NCBI RefSeq assembly: GCF_009498215.1
Contig: NZ_CP043499.1
Span: 124,001 to 188,000, forward strand
Direction of reading: 5' to 3'
Length of the DNA: 64,000 nucleotides
Source of the DNA: Rhizobium grahamii
Lineage (GTDB): Bacteria; Pseudomonadota; Alphaproteobacteria; Rhizobiales; Rhizobiaceae
Position 1 is the stretch's first letter. Each line of letters starts with the position of its first letter. A model generated the notes under the pieces. It did no database searches. It saw nothing but the letters and a program-made list of their open reading frames with translations, and was not told the origin of the DNA. A program made the position numbers and the translations under genes. Of this stretch, positions 8,259 through 18,148 are shown in pieces.

Positions 8259-10340
8259 TCACTCGATGAAAACGCCGACGCTCGCCGCGCGTCCCAACGC
8301 ATCGATGACCGTCAGCTTCGAATAGCCGGCGCCGTCGGGCATCCATTGGTTTGTACGCCGGCGGGACAGGTCGGGCAGCGGCTTTCCGTTTGCGAGCCAG
8401 CGGAACGGAGACCGGCCTCCCTGCAGCTTCAACATCAGAGGCCCCAACTCGCCGCTCGTCGCGCCCAAGTCGATATGCGCACCCTCAGGTGGATAGACAA
8501 TCTGTGGTGCTTGCTCGCGGGCTGATGTCGCGAGCAAGCCGCTCGAGCTGATGGCGAAGCGACGCTGACTGATGGGGAGTTCGGCCTGGGCAATTCTGAT
8601 GGCACCAAGCGGCGGGCGCGGAAGCGGCGTCGTCGCAATTCCTGATTTGGCAAAGGCATCGAACAGGATCGGCGCGGCGGTGCCGTAGCCGGTCAGTCCG
8701 GGCACGGCGCCATTGTCCGGCCGTCCGACCCAGACGCCGAGCACGTGACGCCCATCATAGCCGACAGACCATGCATCGCGGTATCCATAACTCGTGCCCG
8801 TCTTGTATGCGATGCCGCGACGCGGGGCGCCGGCCGGCGGAATGACGCCGGATAGAATGTCGGTTATGTTCCAGACGGCCACCGGCTCGAGCAAAGCCTC
8901 CCCGTCGATCATTCCCGGTTGGCGATCTACTCCGTTGCCGAGGCGCACTGCCTTCCCGTTGTTGGCGAGCGCCGTGTAGAGCTGCACAAGATCCTTCAAT
9001 GTGACGCCGACGCCACCAAGGCCGATGGCCAGGCCGGGCGTCTCATTCGGCGGCAAAACGGGGCGGACCTCGGCGCGACGAAACCGAACCATCAGCTTGG
9101 CTGGGTTGACGGCGTCCAACAGCTTGATGGCCGGTACGTTCAAAGAGAGCTGTAGTGCCTCGCGTACCGTCACGTCGCCCTGATAGCTCATGTCGAAATT
9201 GCGTGGGCGATAGCCGAAGAAGTCTGCGGGTCGATCCTCGATGATCGTTTCCTGGCTGACCAGCCCCTCCTCGAAGGCCAGGCCGTAGATGAAGGGCTTG
9301 AGGGTTGATCCCGGCGACCGACTGATGCGCGTCATGTCGATCCAGCCGGATCTGCTTGCATCGAAATAGTTTGCCGAGCCGACCTCACCCAGAATTTCTC
9401 CGGTCTGCGCATCGGCCATCACCATCGCAAGCGAGAGCTTCGCGCCAAGCTTCAGCTCCGCATCACGCGCCGTTGCCTCCAGGCCTTCCTGGACCTGCTT
9501 TCGCAAGGTGGTGGTATGAGTGCGATCCGTCGGCTTCAGGCGTACTGCCGTCTGCGCAAGATGGGCGGCAAGCGCCGGTAACTGCAGTCTGCGCTCCGGA
9601 AGAAGAACGGCTTGCGCGCGTTCCGCCTCGCCGTCGCCGATAGCGTGCGAAACGGCTGCACGCTCGAGTACGCGCTTGCGCGCCGCCTCTGCAGCCGCGA
9701 GGTTGCGGTCCGGGCGACGTCTCTCGGGCAGTTGCGGCAGCGCTACCAGCAGGGCTGCCTGCGCCACACTCAGGCGCTTGGGTTCCTTGCCGAAATAGGA
9801 AAGGCTTGCCGCACGCACACCCTCGAGGTTGCCGCCATAGGGGGCGTGGGTAAGGTAGAGATCAAGTATCTGCTCCTTGGACAAGCGTCGCTCGATCTGG
9901 ATCGCACGCGCCACCTGAAGCAGCTTGGCGCCGAAGGACCGGCCCTGCCGGGGTTCGATCAGCCGCGCGACCTGCATCGAAAGGGTCGAGGCGCCCGAAA
10001 CGATGTGGCCGCTCGTCACCAACTGGTATGCGGCACGACCGATCGCTTGAATATCGACGCCACCGTGTTCGTAGAACCGGCGATCCTCATAGGCGACGAG
10101 CATGCGCAGAAACAGCGGATCGACATCGTCGACCGTCGTCTTCAGACGCCAGCGGCCCTCCGGTGTCGCAAACGCACGCAGAAGCTGACCGTCGCGGTCG
10201 AGGACTTCGGCCGAGACCGTTCCGGCCGTCTCCAGTGGTGGTGGAAACGCGCGGTCAGCCGCCCTCAACGCAAGAATGGCGGCACCAGCAATGAACATGC
10301 CGGTCGCGATCGCAATCACCGATGTGCGCTTCCATCTCAT
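8259..10340 (-). CDS. pbpC: Penicillin-binding protein 1C (bifunctional glycosyltransferase/transpeptidase)
   Basis: A 693-residue class A penicillin-binding protein. A signal anchor lies at residues 7-26. The GT51 glycosyltransferase domain has its catalytic Glu at 85 (AYEDRRFYEHGG) and the GASTLSMQVARL and LYLTHAPYGGNLEG motifs. The transpeptidase domain carries SxxK at 345-348 (GSTLKPF) and KTGTSYGYRDAW; the C-terminal BiPBP_C-type domain closes the protein. It polymerises and crosslinks peptidoglycan in the periplasm. Its start overlaps the end of the alpha-2-macroglobulin gene by 4 bases, the standard pairing of pbpC with bacterial macroglobulins. The C-terminus is complete. Confidence 0.95.
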   Translation of the reverse strand: MRWKRTSVIAIATGMFIAGAAILALRAADRAFPPPLETAGTVSAEVLDRDGQLLRAFATPEGRWRLKTTVDDVDPLFLRMLVAYEDRRFYEHGGVDIQAIGRAAYQLVTSGHIVSGASTLSMQVARLIEPRQGRSFGAKLLQVARAIQIERRLSKEQILDLYLTHAPYGGNLEGVRAASLSYFGKEPKRLSVAQAALLVALPQLPERRRPDRNLAAAEAARKRVLERAAVSHAIGDGEAERAQAVLLPERRLQLPALAAHLAQTAVRLKPTDRTHTTTLRKQVQEGLEATARDAELKLGAKLSLAMVMADAQTGEILGEVGSANYFDASRSGWIDMTRISRSPGSTLKPFIYGLAFEEGLVSQETIIEDRPADFFGYRPRNFDMSYQGDVTVREALQLSLNVPAIKLLDAVNPAKLMVRFRRAEVRPVLPPNETPGLAIGLGGVGVTLKDLVQLYTALANNGKAVRLGNGVDRQPGMIDGEALLEPVAVWNITDILSGVIPPAGAPRRGIAYKTGTSYGYRDAWSVGYDGRHVLGVWVGRPDNGAVPGLTGYGTAAPILFDAFAKSGIATTPLPRPPLGAIRIAQAELPISQRRFAISSSGLLATSAREQAPQIVYPPEGAHIDLGATSGELGPLMLKLQGGRSPFRWLANGKPLPDLSRRRTNQWMPDGAGYSKLTVIDALGRAASVGVFIE

Positions 10341-13300
10341 GGTTGCGCCGCGACGACCTCCATTTTGCTGGTCGCCGTGCGGGCCGACAGTTGCGGACGA
10401 TACATATCCTCGACCACGGCGGCCGGGTGGTCATAAACACCCGGGCTTACCGCACGGACAACGTAGGCGACGTTGATCTCCCGCTCGTCGGACGCGGACC
10501 GGTTGAACGCGGCCACGAAGCGATCGCTGCGGAACTCGGTATGAGCCGCGGTGATCTCGCCCAGCCAATCGAAGTTCGAGAGCTGAGCGCTGTCCACGAG
10601 GTTCGGATTGTCGATCTGGAAACCTGCCGGCAGCAGGTCCGTGATCACGATGCGCGAAGGCCAAGCGTTGCTTTCGGTGACATGTAGAACGGCAACATAA
10701 CGCTCGTTCTGCTTCGCTTCGCTGACATTCACCTGCTCCCCATCCATCGTGTAGTAGGTGCGTTCGATGGCGAAGCCGTCTCCACCTGCCGGTAGCGGCA
10801 CGCTGGGAGCGGCCACGGTTGTCACGACCGCGGAGACGGGGTCGCTGGTGCGGTTGGTCAGCTCGAGCGAATTGGTGAGCAGGGCATCGCCCGACATCCG
10901 CGCCATGTAGGCCCCACTATGGGCAGCGCCATTGACGTCGACCTTCAACGAGTCATCGCCGCCCTGGATCGCCCGCGCCGCCAGCAGCATCCACGCCTGC
11001 TCCTGGGTGCTCGTGTACTTGTTGCGACCCCATTCCTTCGCAACCGCCTTCGCCAGTTCCGGCACGATCGGAGGGACCGGACGGCTCTCGGCAGCTAGGG
11101 CGAGAATGGCCGCGCCATCGCGCAGGTTCGAACCGTAGTCCGTACGCGACAGGTTGACGTGAGTGATCATCGACTGTTCCGACATCTGCAGTGCGTCGAC
11201 GAAGATGTTCTTCGAGCGAGTCGCATCGCCATACAATGCCAAGGCAGCGGCGATGTGCGCCTTTGCCAGCGGCGTCGGGAAGTCATTGATCATCGTGTCC
11301 GCATAGTAGCGCAGATCGCTGACGGCCGCCTTCTTGTTGCGCGCCAGCACATAGAGCGCATAGGCGATCTGATCACCCTGATCCTTGACGTTCACATCGT
11401 AGCTCAGCGCGTTCTGGAGGTTTTCCAGCGCTTGTGAGAGCGCCCGTTCGGGAACGTCGTATTTCTGCTCGCGAGCGCGGGTTAGGAAGTCGGAAACGTA
11501 GGAATCCAGCCAGAGATCGCCGCTATCGGGTCCCCACAGGCCGAAACTGCCTCCGGATGCCTGGTAAGATAGAACGCGGTAGATTGCTTCCTGAACCCGC
11601 TTCTTGACGTCGGCATCATCCTCGAGACCGGCCTGTTCCGCCAGCTCGCTGAGATAGAGCAGAGGCAACGCGCGGCTCGTCGTCTGCTCGGCGCATCCGA
11701 AAGGATAGCGGTCGAGCGACATCAGCAATGCGGGAATGTCGAATGCCGCCGAGCGCGTTACGCTGACGCTCACCGAGGCGCCTGGCAGGACGCTGTCTGC
11801 TAGCAGTGCCTTGTCAATCGAGAGCTTGGCACCCGGGTTGACCGCGATCACCCGTCTTTCCGTTACCGGCAACACGGCTGGGCGTACCGGCACGTCCACG
11901 CTCTGATCTAGAGAAAGTCCATCGGCGCCCGACAGATTGATCGAAACGCTGCCACTACCCGGTTGAAGTCCGGTGACGGCAAGGGTCAGCGACGACTTGG
12001 CGCCAGCCTCCAGATGCAGTGTCTGAGACTTCGTTTCGACAGAGACGGCGTCGTTGCCGGTCAGAGACAGTTGGTAGTCGCCTGCCGGCGCATCCGTGTT
12101 GGCGACGTCGAGCCGAAGCTCGGAGCGGTCGCCCGGCGCCAGGAATTTCGGCAGGCTTGCCGTGACGACGACAGGATCGCGGATGATCACGTCGCGCGCC
12201 GCATGGCCGACACCGGATTTCGTCCAGGCCACGACCATGACGCGGGCCGTGCCGTTGAATTGCGGGATGTCGAAGGAGACATGTGCCTTGCCGTCCTGAT
12301 CGAGCTTGACCGGCCCGGCAAAGTAGGCGACGAGCTTTTGCGTGGGCGGGCTGCCCTGAAGTGCGACCGCACCGCCATCACCGCCCGTCCTGAGCTTTCC
12401 GGTCTGACCGAGCGATCCGTCGATCAGGCGTCCGTAAAGATCGCGAATCTCAAGCCCGAGCTGGCGCTGGCCGAAATACCAGTCTTCCGGGTTTGGCGCT
12501 TCATATCGCGTCAGGTTGAGGATGCCGACGTCAACGGCTGCCACCGTGACATAGGCTTCTTCGCCGACGCCTGCGCCGGCAACCGCGAACTCGATCGGGA
12601 GCGGGCCGCGCGGCAGCATCTTTTCCGGAGCGTCCACTTTGACCTGCAGAGCCCGCTCGGCCGGATCTACCTTCAGCCATTTCACGCCGATTGCCCGCAT
12701 TGGCATATGATTGTCGCGGGCATCGCCGGGTCGAAAGAGCGTCGCGGTGACGTAGGTGCCGGCGCCCCATTCGGCGGTTATCGGGATCTCGACCTCGCCA
12801 CCTCTTTCGCCGATTGATGCCTGCTTCACCGCAATCAGGTTTTCGGTTCCGGCTGCGATCATCAGTTCGCCAGCGTAACGCGACGAGACTTTCAGCTTGG
12901 CCGTTTCGCCGATCTTGTAGCTGTCCTTGTCCAAGGCGATTTCGAGGCCGTCAGGCGTCTCGGTGGAGGTTGCCTGGACGAACCAGCCCGCATCGAACTC
13001 GACGCTCGAGGTCGGACCATCAGCCTGCGTGCTCTCGACTTCTAGGCGATAGCGTCCCCAGGCGACCGCCGAGGATATCTTGCCGCCGTCCGTACCGGCG
13101 TCGACGGTGCCATTCGCGACTTGCTCCGCCGTGTAGACAGGCTCGTACTTCCAGGCGGTGCCGTCGCGGTACCACTGATAGTCACGGTTGAGCTTCAGAA
13201 GCTTCCACCGAAGGCCGGGCATCTCCTGTCGATGACCTTCTTCGTCGAGGCTGATGACGTTGAAATTCGCGATCGAGTTCTCGGCGAGGTCGCCGGAAAA

Positions 13301-15805
13301 CTCGGGCTTGATGCCGATCATCGGACCCTGGTTCTTCACCGGTATCGTCAGGGACCGTTCGATTGCGCGGCCACCGGCTTCCTGCATGCGAATGTAGACC
13401 GTGGCGCTGAGAAGCTGCGTCGTCGAGGGAAGATCTCCGATTGTCAGGTCAGTGACGCCTTCGCCCTTTTCGTCGAGGTCGGGCAGTCCTTCAATCGACT
13501 GGCGACTGTCTTCGCTTGCCTCCTCATCGGCGAGGCCAAACTGGTAGCCAGGAAACGCCTCGCTTTGCCGCGTCGGCTTGATGACCACATCGCCCTCAAG
13601 AGTGAGGCCAGCTGCCGGCGCGCCATAGAGATACTTGCCGTTGATGTTGATCGTGGCAGGCGTTTCCGGACCGATGACCTTTGCCTCTGTCGTGAGCGTC
13701 ATGTCAGTGCGATCCGGAACGAAATCGTCGACCAGGAAGCTCTTTGACGCGATCGGGCTGCCCTTGGGGTCCGTATGGATGTTCATCGTCCAGGTGCCGC
13801 GCATGGCGTTCGGCTGGACGGGCAGGTCGATCGTGTAGCCGCCGGCGGCACTCGTCTGGCTGACGATGCGACGGTCTTCGACGCCATCAGGGCGCAGGAA
13901 TATGAAGGTCAAGGGCAGGTTTTCGATGGCTTTCCCATCGCTATCGCGCGCAAGGGCTGCCGCATGCACCGTCTCTCCGACCCGGTAGATACCGCGTTCT
14001 GTCCAGGTCAGGATGTCGATCGCGCCAGGCGATGCGCGGCCCGTGACCCCGCGATCGGAGAGATCGAAGCCGGCTCGTGTCATATCCAGGAAGACATAGT
14101 CCGACGACCCATTCTTGGCAGTAACGACAGCTGGCGTCAGCGCCGCCGTGCCGCGGATCAGGCCCGCGGTGAACACAGCGCGGCCATCCTGGTCTGTCGT
14201 CGCGGTTCCGAGAACCTCATTGTTCTTGGCAAGCAACTGCAACTCGACGCCGCCAAGCGGCTTGGCCGAGGCGAGCGAGCGCGCAAACACGTTCAGTCCG
14301 TCGCTGCCCGCGTAGGTCGTGACGCCGATATCGGAGACGACGAACCACTGGGTGGCCTGCGAATTCCATTCCTGGTCCGGCGCATTTGGCTGCGTCGCGG
14401 TCAGCACATAAACGCCGGGCTTGCGCTCCGGAAGCGCCTCGTCGACCGGAAAGCTCGTGACGATATCCTTGTTGAGATCGTTGGCGATGTCGATCGCGCC
14501 TTGCCAGACCAGCTCGCCGCTCTCGTCCTCGATCCGCTGCGCGCTGTAGCCGTCGAGCTGGGTCAGGAACTGCGAGCTTGTGAGCAACGGCGCAATCGCG
14601 CGGTCGCCGATGCGATAGAGCTTCAGATTGGCCGAGGTAAGGTTGACCGACACGATCGGAATGCCGCGCCTTGCGGTCGACGGAAGAACGAAGTTGTCGC
14701 CGGTAAACCGCAGGCTGGCACTTCTGTCCTTCACGTAGACATTCAGGCTGACAGGCGCTTCCAGTACCTCGTCGACCGAGGATGGCAGGCCTGTGCGGAA
14801 GCCGATCTTGTAGTTCTGTCCGTGCGTCAGGCCCTCGATGCAGATCTGCCGGTCCTTGGCTTCCATCGCCTTCGGTGCTGCGCCATCCAGCGTCACGAAG
14901 GGCGCATAATCGGCTGTCTTGACGAGCGCTTCCGAGAACGTAACGCATACCCGCGGCGCCGCACTGTCGGCGTCGACGGTGTGATCGGTGATCCGGAAAC
15001 CCTGAGTGGCCTTCAGCTGCAGGAATGCCGCCTGGACTTCCTTGGAACTGACGAGCGCCAGGCTCGCCTTGTAGGCATTGAGCGCCCCGCGATAATTGCC
15101 ATTCTTCTCAAGCGCCGCGGCTAAAACGGCCAGAGCATCGGCGCGGTTCGTGGTCGTGCGGGTAAGGTCGTATCCGTTGATTGCGGCGAGAACCGCCTGT
15201 CCGTAGATGTCGCTGCCGTTGTTGGAGTCTGATTTCACGAAGCTGTCGCCGGCCCGTGCAGTTTCGAGCCAGAGGTCGGCGTTATCGGGTGTCAGCGCCA
15301 GCGCGCTGCGAAACGACTTCAGGGCGTCAGCAACGTTTCCGGCCGTGAGATCGATGCGGCCGTTGGCGATCAGGCTGTCTGCCGTCTGGTCCTTGAGATC
15401 GTCGGCCACCTCGAGATTGGTCTTGTCGTCGCGTGCCTGTTGAAGGACGTCTCCGGAGAGGAACGTGATGCGTGGCGCGGCGCCGAGGTCGGGTTCCTGC
15501 TGGCCGGCTGTCTCGACGATCTTGCCGGCGATCGCGCCCGGGAAGGCATTCATCGTCTTGAAGTCGGACTTGAGGAAGCACCACTTCACCTTGGGATTAT
15601 AGGTGAACGCCTTACAAGACTTGTCGCCTATGCAGCTGGATTTGCATTGCTCCAGCGTCAGGTTCTGCTCGGTTCGAAGATCGAAGCCGAAGAAGTCCGC
15701 GTCCTTGATCGTTTGGATATCGCGCTTGGTGTCGGCTGCTTGGGCATTGCCGAGCGCAGCCATGAGCGCGACCAGACCAGCCGCAAAGATTCGACGTACA
15801 GACAT
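10337..15805 (-). CDS. Alpha-2-macroglobulin family protein with N-terminal PAN/Apple domain
   Basis: An 1822-residue periplasmic protein. A signal peptide (about residues 1-23, cleavage after AQA) is followed by a cysteine-rich PAN/Apple-like segment (LEQCKSSCIGDKSCKAFTYN, then VKWCFLKSDF) and a long run of macroglobulin beta-sandwich domains. The thioester motif is intact: FGCAEQ with Cys1371 and Gln1374. Bacterial macroglobulins are thought to trap proteases reaching the periplasm after envelope damage, while PBP1C repairs the wall; the 4-base overlap with pbpC fits that. The PAN domain may mediate protein or carbohydrate contact (inference). Adjacent helical thioester-domain sequence (LWLDSYVSDFLTRARE) is present. 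Confidence 0.95.
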   Translation of the reverse strand: MSVRRIFAAGLVALMAALGNAQAADTKRDIQTIKDADFFGFDLRTEQNLTLEQCKSSCIGDKSCKAFTYNPKVKWCFLKSDFKTMNAFPGAIAGKIVETAGQQEPDLGAAPRITFLSGDVLQQARDDKTNLEVADDLKDQTADSLIANGRIDLTAGNVADALKSFRSALALTPDNADLWLETARAGDSFVKSDSNNGSDIYGQAVLAAINGYDLTRTTTNRADALAVLAAALEKNGNYRGALNAYKASLALVSSKEVQAAFLQLKATQGFRITDHTVDADSAAPRVCVTFSEALVKTADYAPFVTLDGAAPKAMEAKDRQICIEGLTHGQNYKIGFRTGLPSSVDEVLEAPVSLNVYVKDRSASLRFTGDNFVLPSTARRGIPIVSVNLTSANLKLYRIGDRAIAPLLTSSQFLTQLDGYSAQRIEDESGELVWQGAIDIANDLNKDIVTSFPVDEALPERKPGVYVLTATQPNAPDQEWNSQATQWFVVSDIGVTTYAGSDGLNVFARSLASAKPLGGVELQLLAKNNEVLGTATTDQDGRAVFTAGLIRGTAALTPAVVTAKNGSSDYVFLDMTRAGFDLSDRGVTGRASPGAIDILTWTERGIYRVGETVHAAALARDSDGKAIENLPLTFIFLRPDGVEDRRIVSQTSAAGGYTIDLPVQPNAMRGTWTMNIHTDPKGSPIASKSFLVDDFVPDRTDMTLTTEAKVIGPETPATININGKYLYGAPAAGLTLEGDVVIKPTRQSEAFPGYQFGLADEEASEDSRQSIEGLPDLDEKGEGVTDLTIGDLPSTTQLLSATVYIRMQEAGGRAIERSLTIPVKNQGPMIGIKPEFSGDLAENSIANFNVISLDEEGHRQEMPGLRWKLLKLNRDYQWYRDGTAWKYEPVYTAEQVANGTVDAGTDGGKISSAVAWGRYRLEVESTQADGPTSSVEFDAGWFVQATSTETPDGLEIALDKDSYKIGETAKLKVSSRYAGELMIAAGTENLIAVKQASIGERGGEVEIPITAEWGAGTYVTATLFRPGDARDNHMPMRAIGVKWLKVDPAERALQVKVDAPEKMLPRGPLPIEFAVAGAGVGEEAYVTVAAVDVGILNLTRYEAPNPEDWYFGQRQLGLEIRDLYGRLIDGSLGQTGKLRTGGDGGAVALQGSPPTQKLVAYFAGPVKLDQDGKAHVSFDIPQFNGTARVMVVAWTKSGVGHAARDVIIRDPVVVTASLPKFLAPGDRSELRLDVANTDAPAGDYQLSLTGNDAVSVETKSQTLHLEAGAKSSLTLAVTGLQPGSGSVSINLSGADGLSLDQSVDVPVRPAVLPVTERRVIAVNPGAKLSIDKALLADSVLPGASVSVSVTRSAAFDIPALLMSLDRYPFGCAEQTTSRALPLLYLSELAEQAGLEDDADVKKRVQEAIYRVLSYQASGGSFGLWGPDSGDLWLDSYVSDFLTRAREQKYDVPERALSQALENLQNALSYDVNVKDQGDQIAYALYVLARNKKAAVSDLRYYADTMINDFPTPLAKAHIAAALALYGDATRSKNIFVDALQMSEQSMITHVNLSRTDYGSNLRDGAAILALAAESRPVPPIVPELAKAVAKEWGRNKYTSTQEQAWMLLAARAIQGGDDSLKVDVNGAAHSGAYMARMSGDALLTNSLELTNRTSDPVSAVVTTVAAPSVPLPAGGDGFAIERTYYTMDGEQVNVSEAKQNERYVAVLHVTESNAWPSRIVITDLLPAGFQIDNPNLVDSAQLSNFDWLGEITAAHTEFRSDRFVAAFNRSASDEREINVAYVVRAVSPGVYDHPAAVVEDMYRPQLSARTATSKMEVVAAQP

Positions 15806-16083
15806 GAGACCCCCGAGGTGCTGGCGCCCGATAGACCTTACTCTTCCGGCGTTCGCCGAGGCTTGTCAACTCGCGGCGTACCCGCTTTTTAGTCGACGCC
15901 AATGCGATGCCAGGATGGTTTCCCGAGGTGGCACAAAGCTCACTGCAATTGAAAGAAAGTAACTATTACTTAACGTTAACAATATCTTAAGCGTAAATAA
16001 ATCTGCCTCGCCGCGGAACATATCGTACCGCCAGCCGTTCATCCGGTCTGAGTTCCTTGTCGAAATGAACAAAGGGGAGCGTC
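15806..16083. promoter_or_regulatory. Divergent intergenic region between macroglobulin and response regulator genes
   Basis: This 278-base stretch is AT-rich between 15945 and 16005. It must carry the promoter of the macroglobulin-pbpC operon on the minus strand, which I cannot place precisely, and it carries the EcfG-type promoter listed separately on the plus strand. Confidence 0.5.
16016..16040 (+). promoter_or_regulatory. EcfG (general stress) type promoter of the response regulator
   Basis: GGAAC (16016-16020), 16 bases, then CGTT (16037-16040): an exact match to the alphaproteobacterial EcfG consensus. It places the transcription start about 35 bases before the GTG start codon at 16084. 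Confidence 0.7.
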
Positions 16084-16491
16084 GTGGGCGCTTTAGTAGA
16101 TCGTAACCCGGAAGATGAGAGTTTTGCTGACCATCGCGTGCTGATCGTCGAAGACGAACTGTTCATCGCGCTGGATCTGGAGGATACCGTCAAGGCGATG
16201 GGCTTTAACGTTGCCGGCTTGGCCAATGGCAAGGACCAGGCCATGCGGCTGGCACCTCTTGCGGACATTGCTTTCGTCGACGTCAATCTTGTCGATGGGG
16301 CGACAGGTCCTGAAATCGGACGCAGGCTCGTCGAGGACTATGGGATCACGGTCGTCTTCATGACCGGAAATCCAGAGGTAGTCGAAGGCCGGGTAGCCGG
16401 TGCGCTCGGCGTGGTTACCAAGCCTGCAATGCCCTCGGCTGTCGAGAAAACGCTGCGCCGTGCGGTAGAGGCACGCCGCAGCCTGTTCTGA
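16084..16491 (+). CDS. Single-domain response regulator (CheY-like receiver)
   Basis: A 135-residue stand-alone receiver domain. Acid pocket Glu23-Asp24, phosphoacceptor Asp66 (AFVDVNL), Thr94 and Lys113 (VTKPAM) are all present, so it should be phosphorylatable. There is no output domain. The GTG start at 16084 is supported by a strong AGGGGAG ribosome binding site. The exact EcfG-type promoter upstream suggests that it belongs to the general stress response regulon, where single-domain regulators modulate HWE/HisKA2 kinases feeding PhyR. Its cognate kinase is not in the window. Confidence 0.9.
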   Translation: MGALVDRNPEDESFADHRVLIVEDELFIALDLEDTVKAMGFNVAGLANGKDQAMRLAPLADIAFVDVNLVDGATGPEIGRRLVEDYGITVVFMTGNPEVVEGRVAGALGVVTKPAMPSAVEKTLRRAVEARRSLF

Positions 16492-16501
16492 AAGGGCCGT
16501 C

Positions 16502-17103
16502 CTAGATAAGGCCGGTCAGAAGTCCAAGGCCGGCAACGGTCGCGATACCGCCCGCCGCCCGCGCAAACAACGGGCCGCGGCTGTCGCCAAACCTACCGAC
16601 GAGATAGCCAAGCGCCAGTCCAAGGCCGTGCAGCAGTGCGGTCGCGATCATGAAGCCTGATGCATAGGAAAGGGCGCCTGCGGCGGCAGGCATCTCACTG
16701 CCATGCGCATGACCGTGAAAGACAGCGAAAAGGCCAACCAGACCACAGGCAATCGCCACGGGAGCCTGAATGCCGAAAGCGACGATCGCACCCAGTACGA
16801 CGACGGACAACGCAATACCGGTTTCAACGAATGGTATAGAGATACCGCCAACGCCGAGTGCGCCACCGAATGCCATCACGAGCACGAACGTCGAAGGCAG
16901 AAGCCAGGTGGCACGCCCACCGAGCTGCCAAGCCGTTACGCCCACCATCACCATGGCAAGCAGATGATCCAGCCCGACATCGGGTGCGAAAATCCATGCG
17001 CGAAACCGCTGGCTCCGCCAACGCCAGTATGGGCAAAAGCCAGCGTCGGAGCCAAAAGAAGCGCTGCAAACGCAGCGTTGAACGTAATATTCCTTAAAGA
17101 CAT
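16502..17103 (-). pseudogene. hupE: HupE/UreJ family metal transporter, frameshifted
   Basis: Homology runs across two frames. From the ATG at 17103, which has a good AAGGGG ribosome binding site, the sequence gives a signal peptide (MSLRNITFNAAFAALLLAPT, then LAFA) and HTGVGGASGFAHGFSHPMSG, the conserved HupE N-terminus. At about 16972-16976 the frame is lost and would stop after ten more codons; one base later the rest of the family (LDHLLAMVMVGVTAWQLGG to the end at 16502) is intact. Insertion of one C in the GGGC run restores a normal protein of about 200 residues. HupE/UreJ proteins are nickel or cobalt permeases. Either a real inactivating mutation or a sequencing error; downstream codons look undecayed. 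It lies 100 bases after copD on the same strand. Confidence 0.8.
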
Positions 17104-17203
17104 GTGTGCCCCTTTTTATGTGCAGTGCTGCAAAGCAAAATGGCATGCCGGCGCAACCGCATAAAGGAAAAAATCGCCGGCCCCCGTCATTTGACGTAGG
17201 GCG

Positions 17204-18085
17204 TCAGGCGGTCGGAGCCAGGGTGCCAAACACCGCAACGAGGCCGACGACGGAAAGCCCAAGGACGATCTCGAACCATGTCAGACCTCTCAGCAGTTCG
17301 AGAGCCGAGTTCGACGCCAACCGGGGCACCAGAACGTAGCGATTTACCAGCGCCAGCACGATCATGGTGCCTACAATGATTATCTTCACGCAAAGCAGCA
17401 GTTGGTAGGGCTGCGACCAATCCGTTGGCAGTCCTCCGAGCACCAGCAGCGTATTGGCGACACCAGAGAGCACGACGGCGGCGACCGCCAGGTGCCCGAC
17501 CGTGGAAAAGCGCATCAGCGCTCTACGGGACTTGTCCTGCCATTTCGCATCGCCGAGCAGTCGCAGAAGCAGGATCACGGGGACGAGCGCGCCCAGCCAT
17601 GCGCCTCCACAGAGCAGATGAACAACGTCGTTAAGACGATGCAGCGTCCGCAGATTCGCATCGTTCATCGCCGCATGCCCCGTAATCGACAGCGTCGCGA
17701 GCAGCAAGCCTGCACAGAGGGTTTGCGCGTAGAGCCGTTTTCGCGGTTGCAGCAGCCAGGAGAGGGCAAGGGAAAGAACAAGCGCGACCTGCGCAAACCA
17801 GGCTGTGCCGTTATTTGTACTGAACAGGACCGCGTTGAGAACCGATGCCGACACGGCGTCGATCCAGCCGTCGCCCATTGTGGCTGCCTGTAGCGGCAGG
17901 AAGGCCATCGATACGCAGCATAGGATTGCGACGGCCGCGATACGCCAGCGGCGAAGCCGGAGGTCGATGTATGATGCTAGATCGTAGTGAACGCACGTCG
18001 AAAGATAGATGGAAGCTCCCCACAGCCCGAGTGCCGCGCTGTCGAAAAGAAACCGGGAAACGATGAGTGAGAATTGAGGTGTCAC
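17204..18085 (-). CDS. copD: CopD-family copper resistance membrane protein
   Basis: A multi-pass membrane protein of the CopD/PcoD family, about 293 residues with roughly eight hydrophobic segments. Conserved landmarks are GHAAM followed by LNDVVHLLCGGAWLGAL, RALMRFSTVGHLAVAAVVLSG and VNRYVLVPRLASN; the His residues in these helices are thought to bind copper or haem-like ligands. In related systems CopD works with periplasmic CopC to move copper across the inner membrane; no copC is seen next to it here. The start is uncertain: GTG at 18085 is chosen, TTG at 18100 is the alternative, and neither has a clear ribosome binding site. It is followed by the frameshifted hupE. Confidence 0.85.
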   Translation of the reverse strand: MTPQFSLIVSRFLFDSAALGLWGASIYLSTCVHYDLASYIDLRLRRWRIAAVAILCCVSMAFLPLQAATMGDGWIDAVSASVLNAVLFSTNNGTAWFAQVALVLSLALSWLLQPRKRLYAQTLCAGLLLATLSITGHAAMNDANLRTLHRLNDVVHLLCGGAWLGALVPVILLLRLLGDAKWQDKSRRALMRFSTVGHLAVAAVVLSGVANTLLVLGGLPTDWSQPYQLLLCVKIIIVGTMIVLALVNRYVLVPRLASNSALELLRGLTWFEIVLGLSVVGLVAVFGTLAPTA

Positions 18086-18148
18086 GGCCTGACGATGCAA
18101 ATGAGGCGGTTATTCTGTCCGCTTTCATATCCAAGCGGCGCAACAACC

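Noticed and set aside
13775..15124. A 449-codon plus-strand reading frame opposite the macroglobulin gene
   Set aside because: Antisense to continuous macroglobulin sequence, with no recognisable protein.
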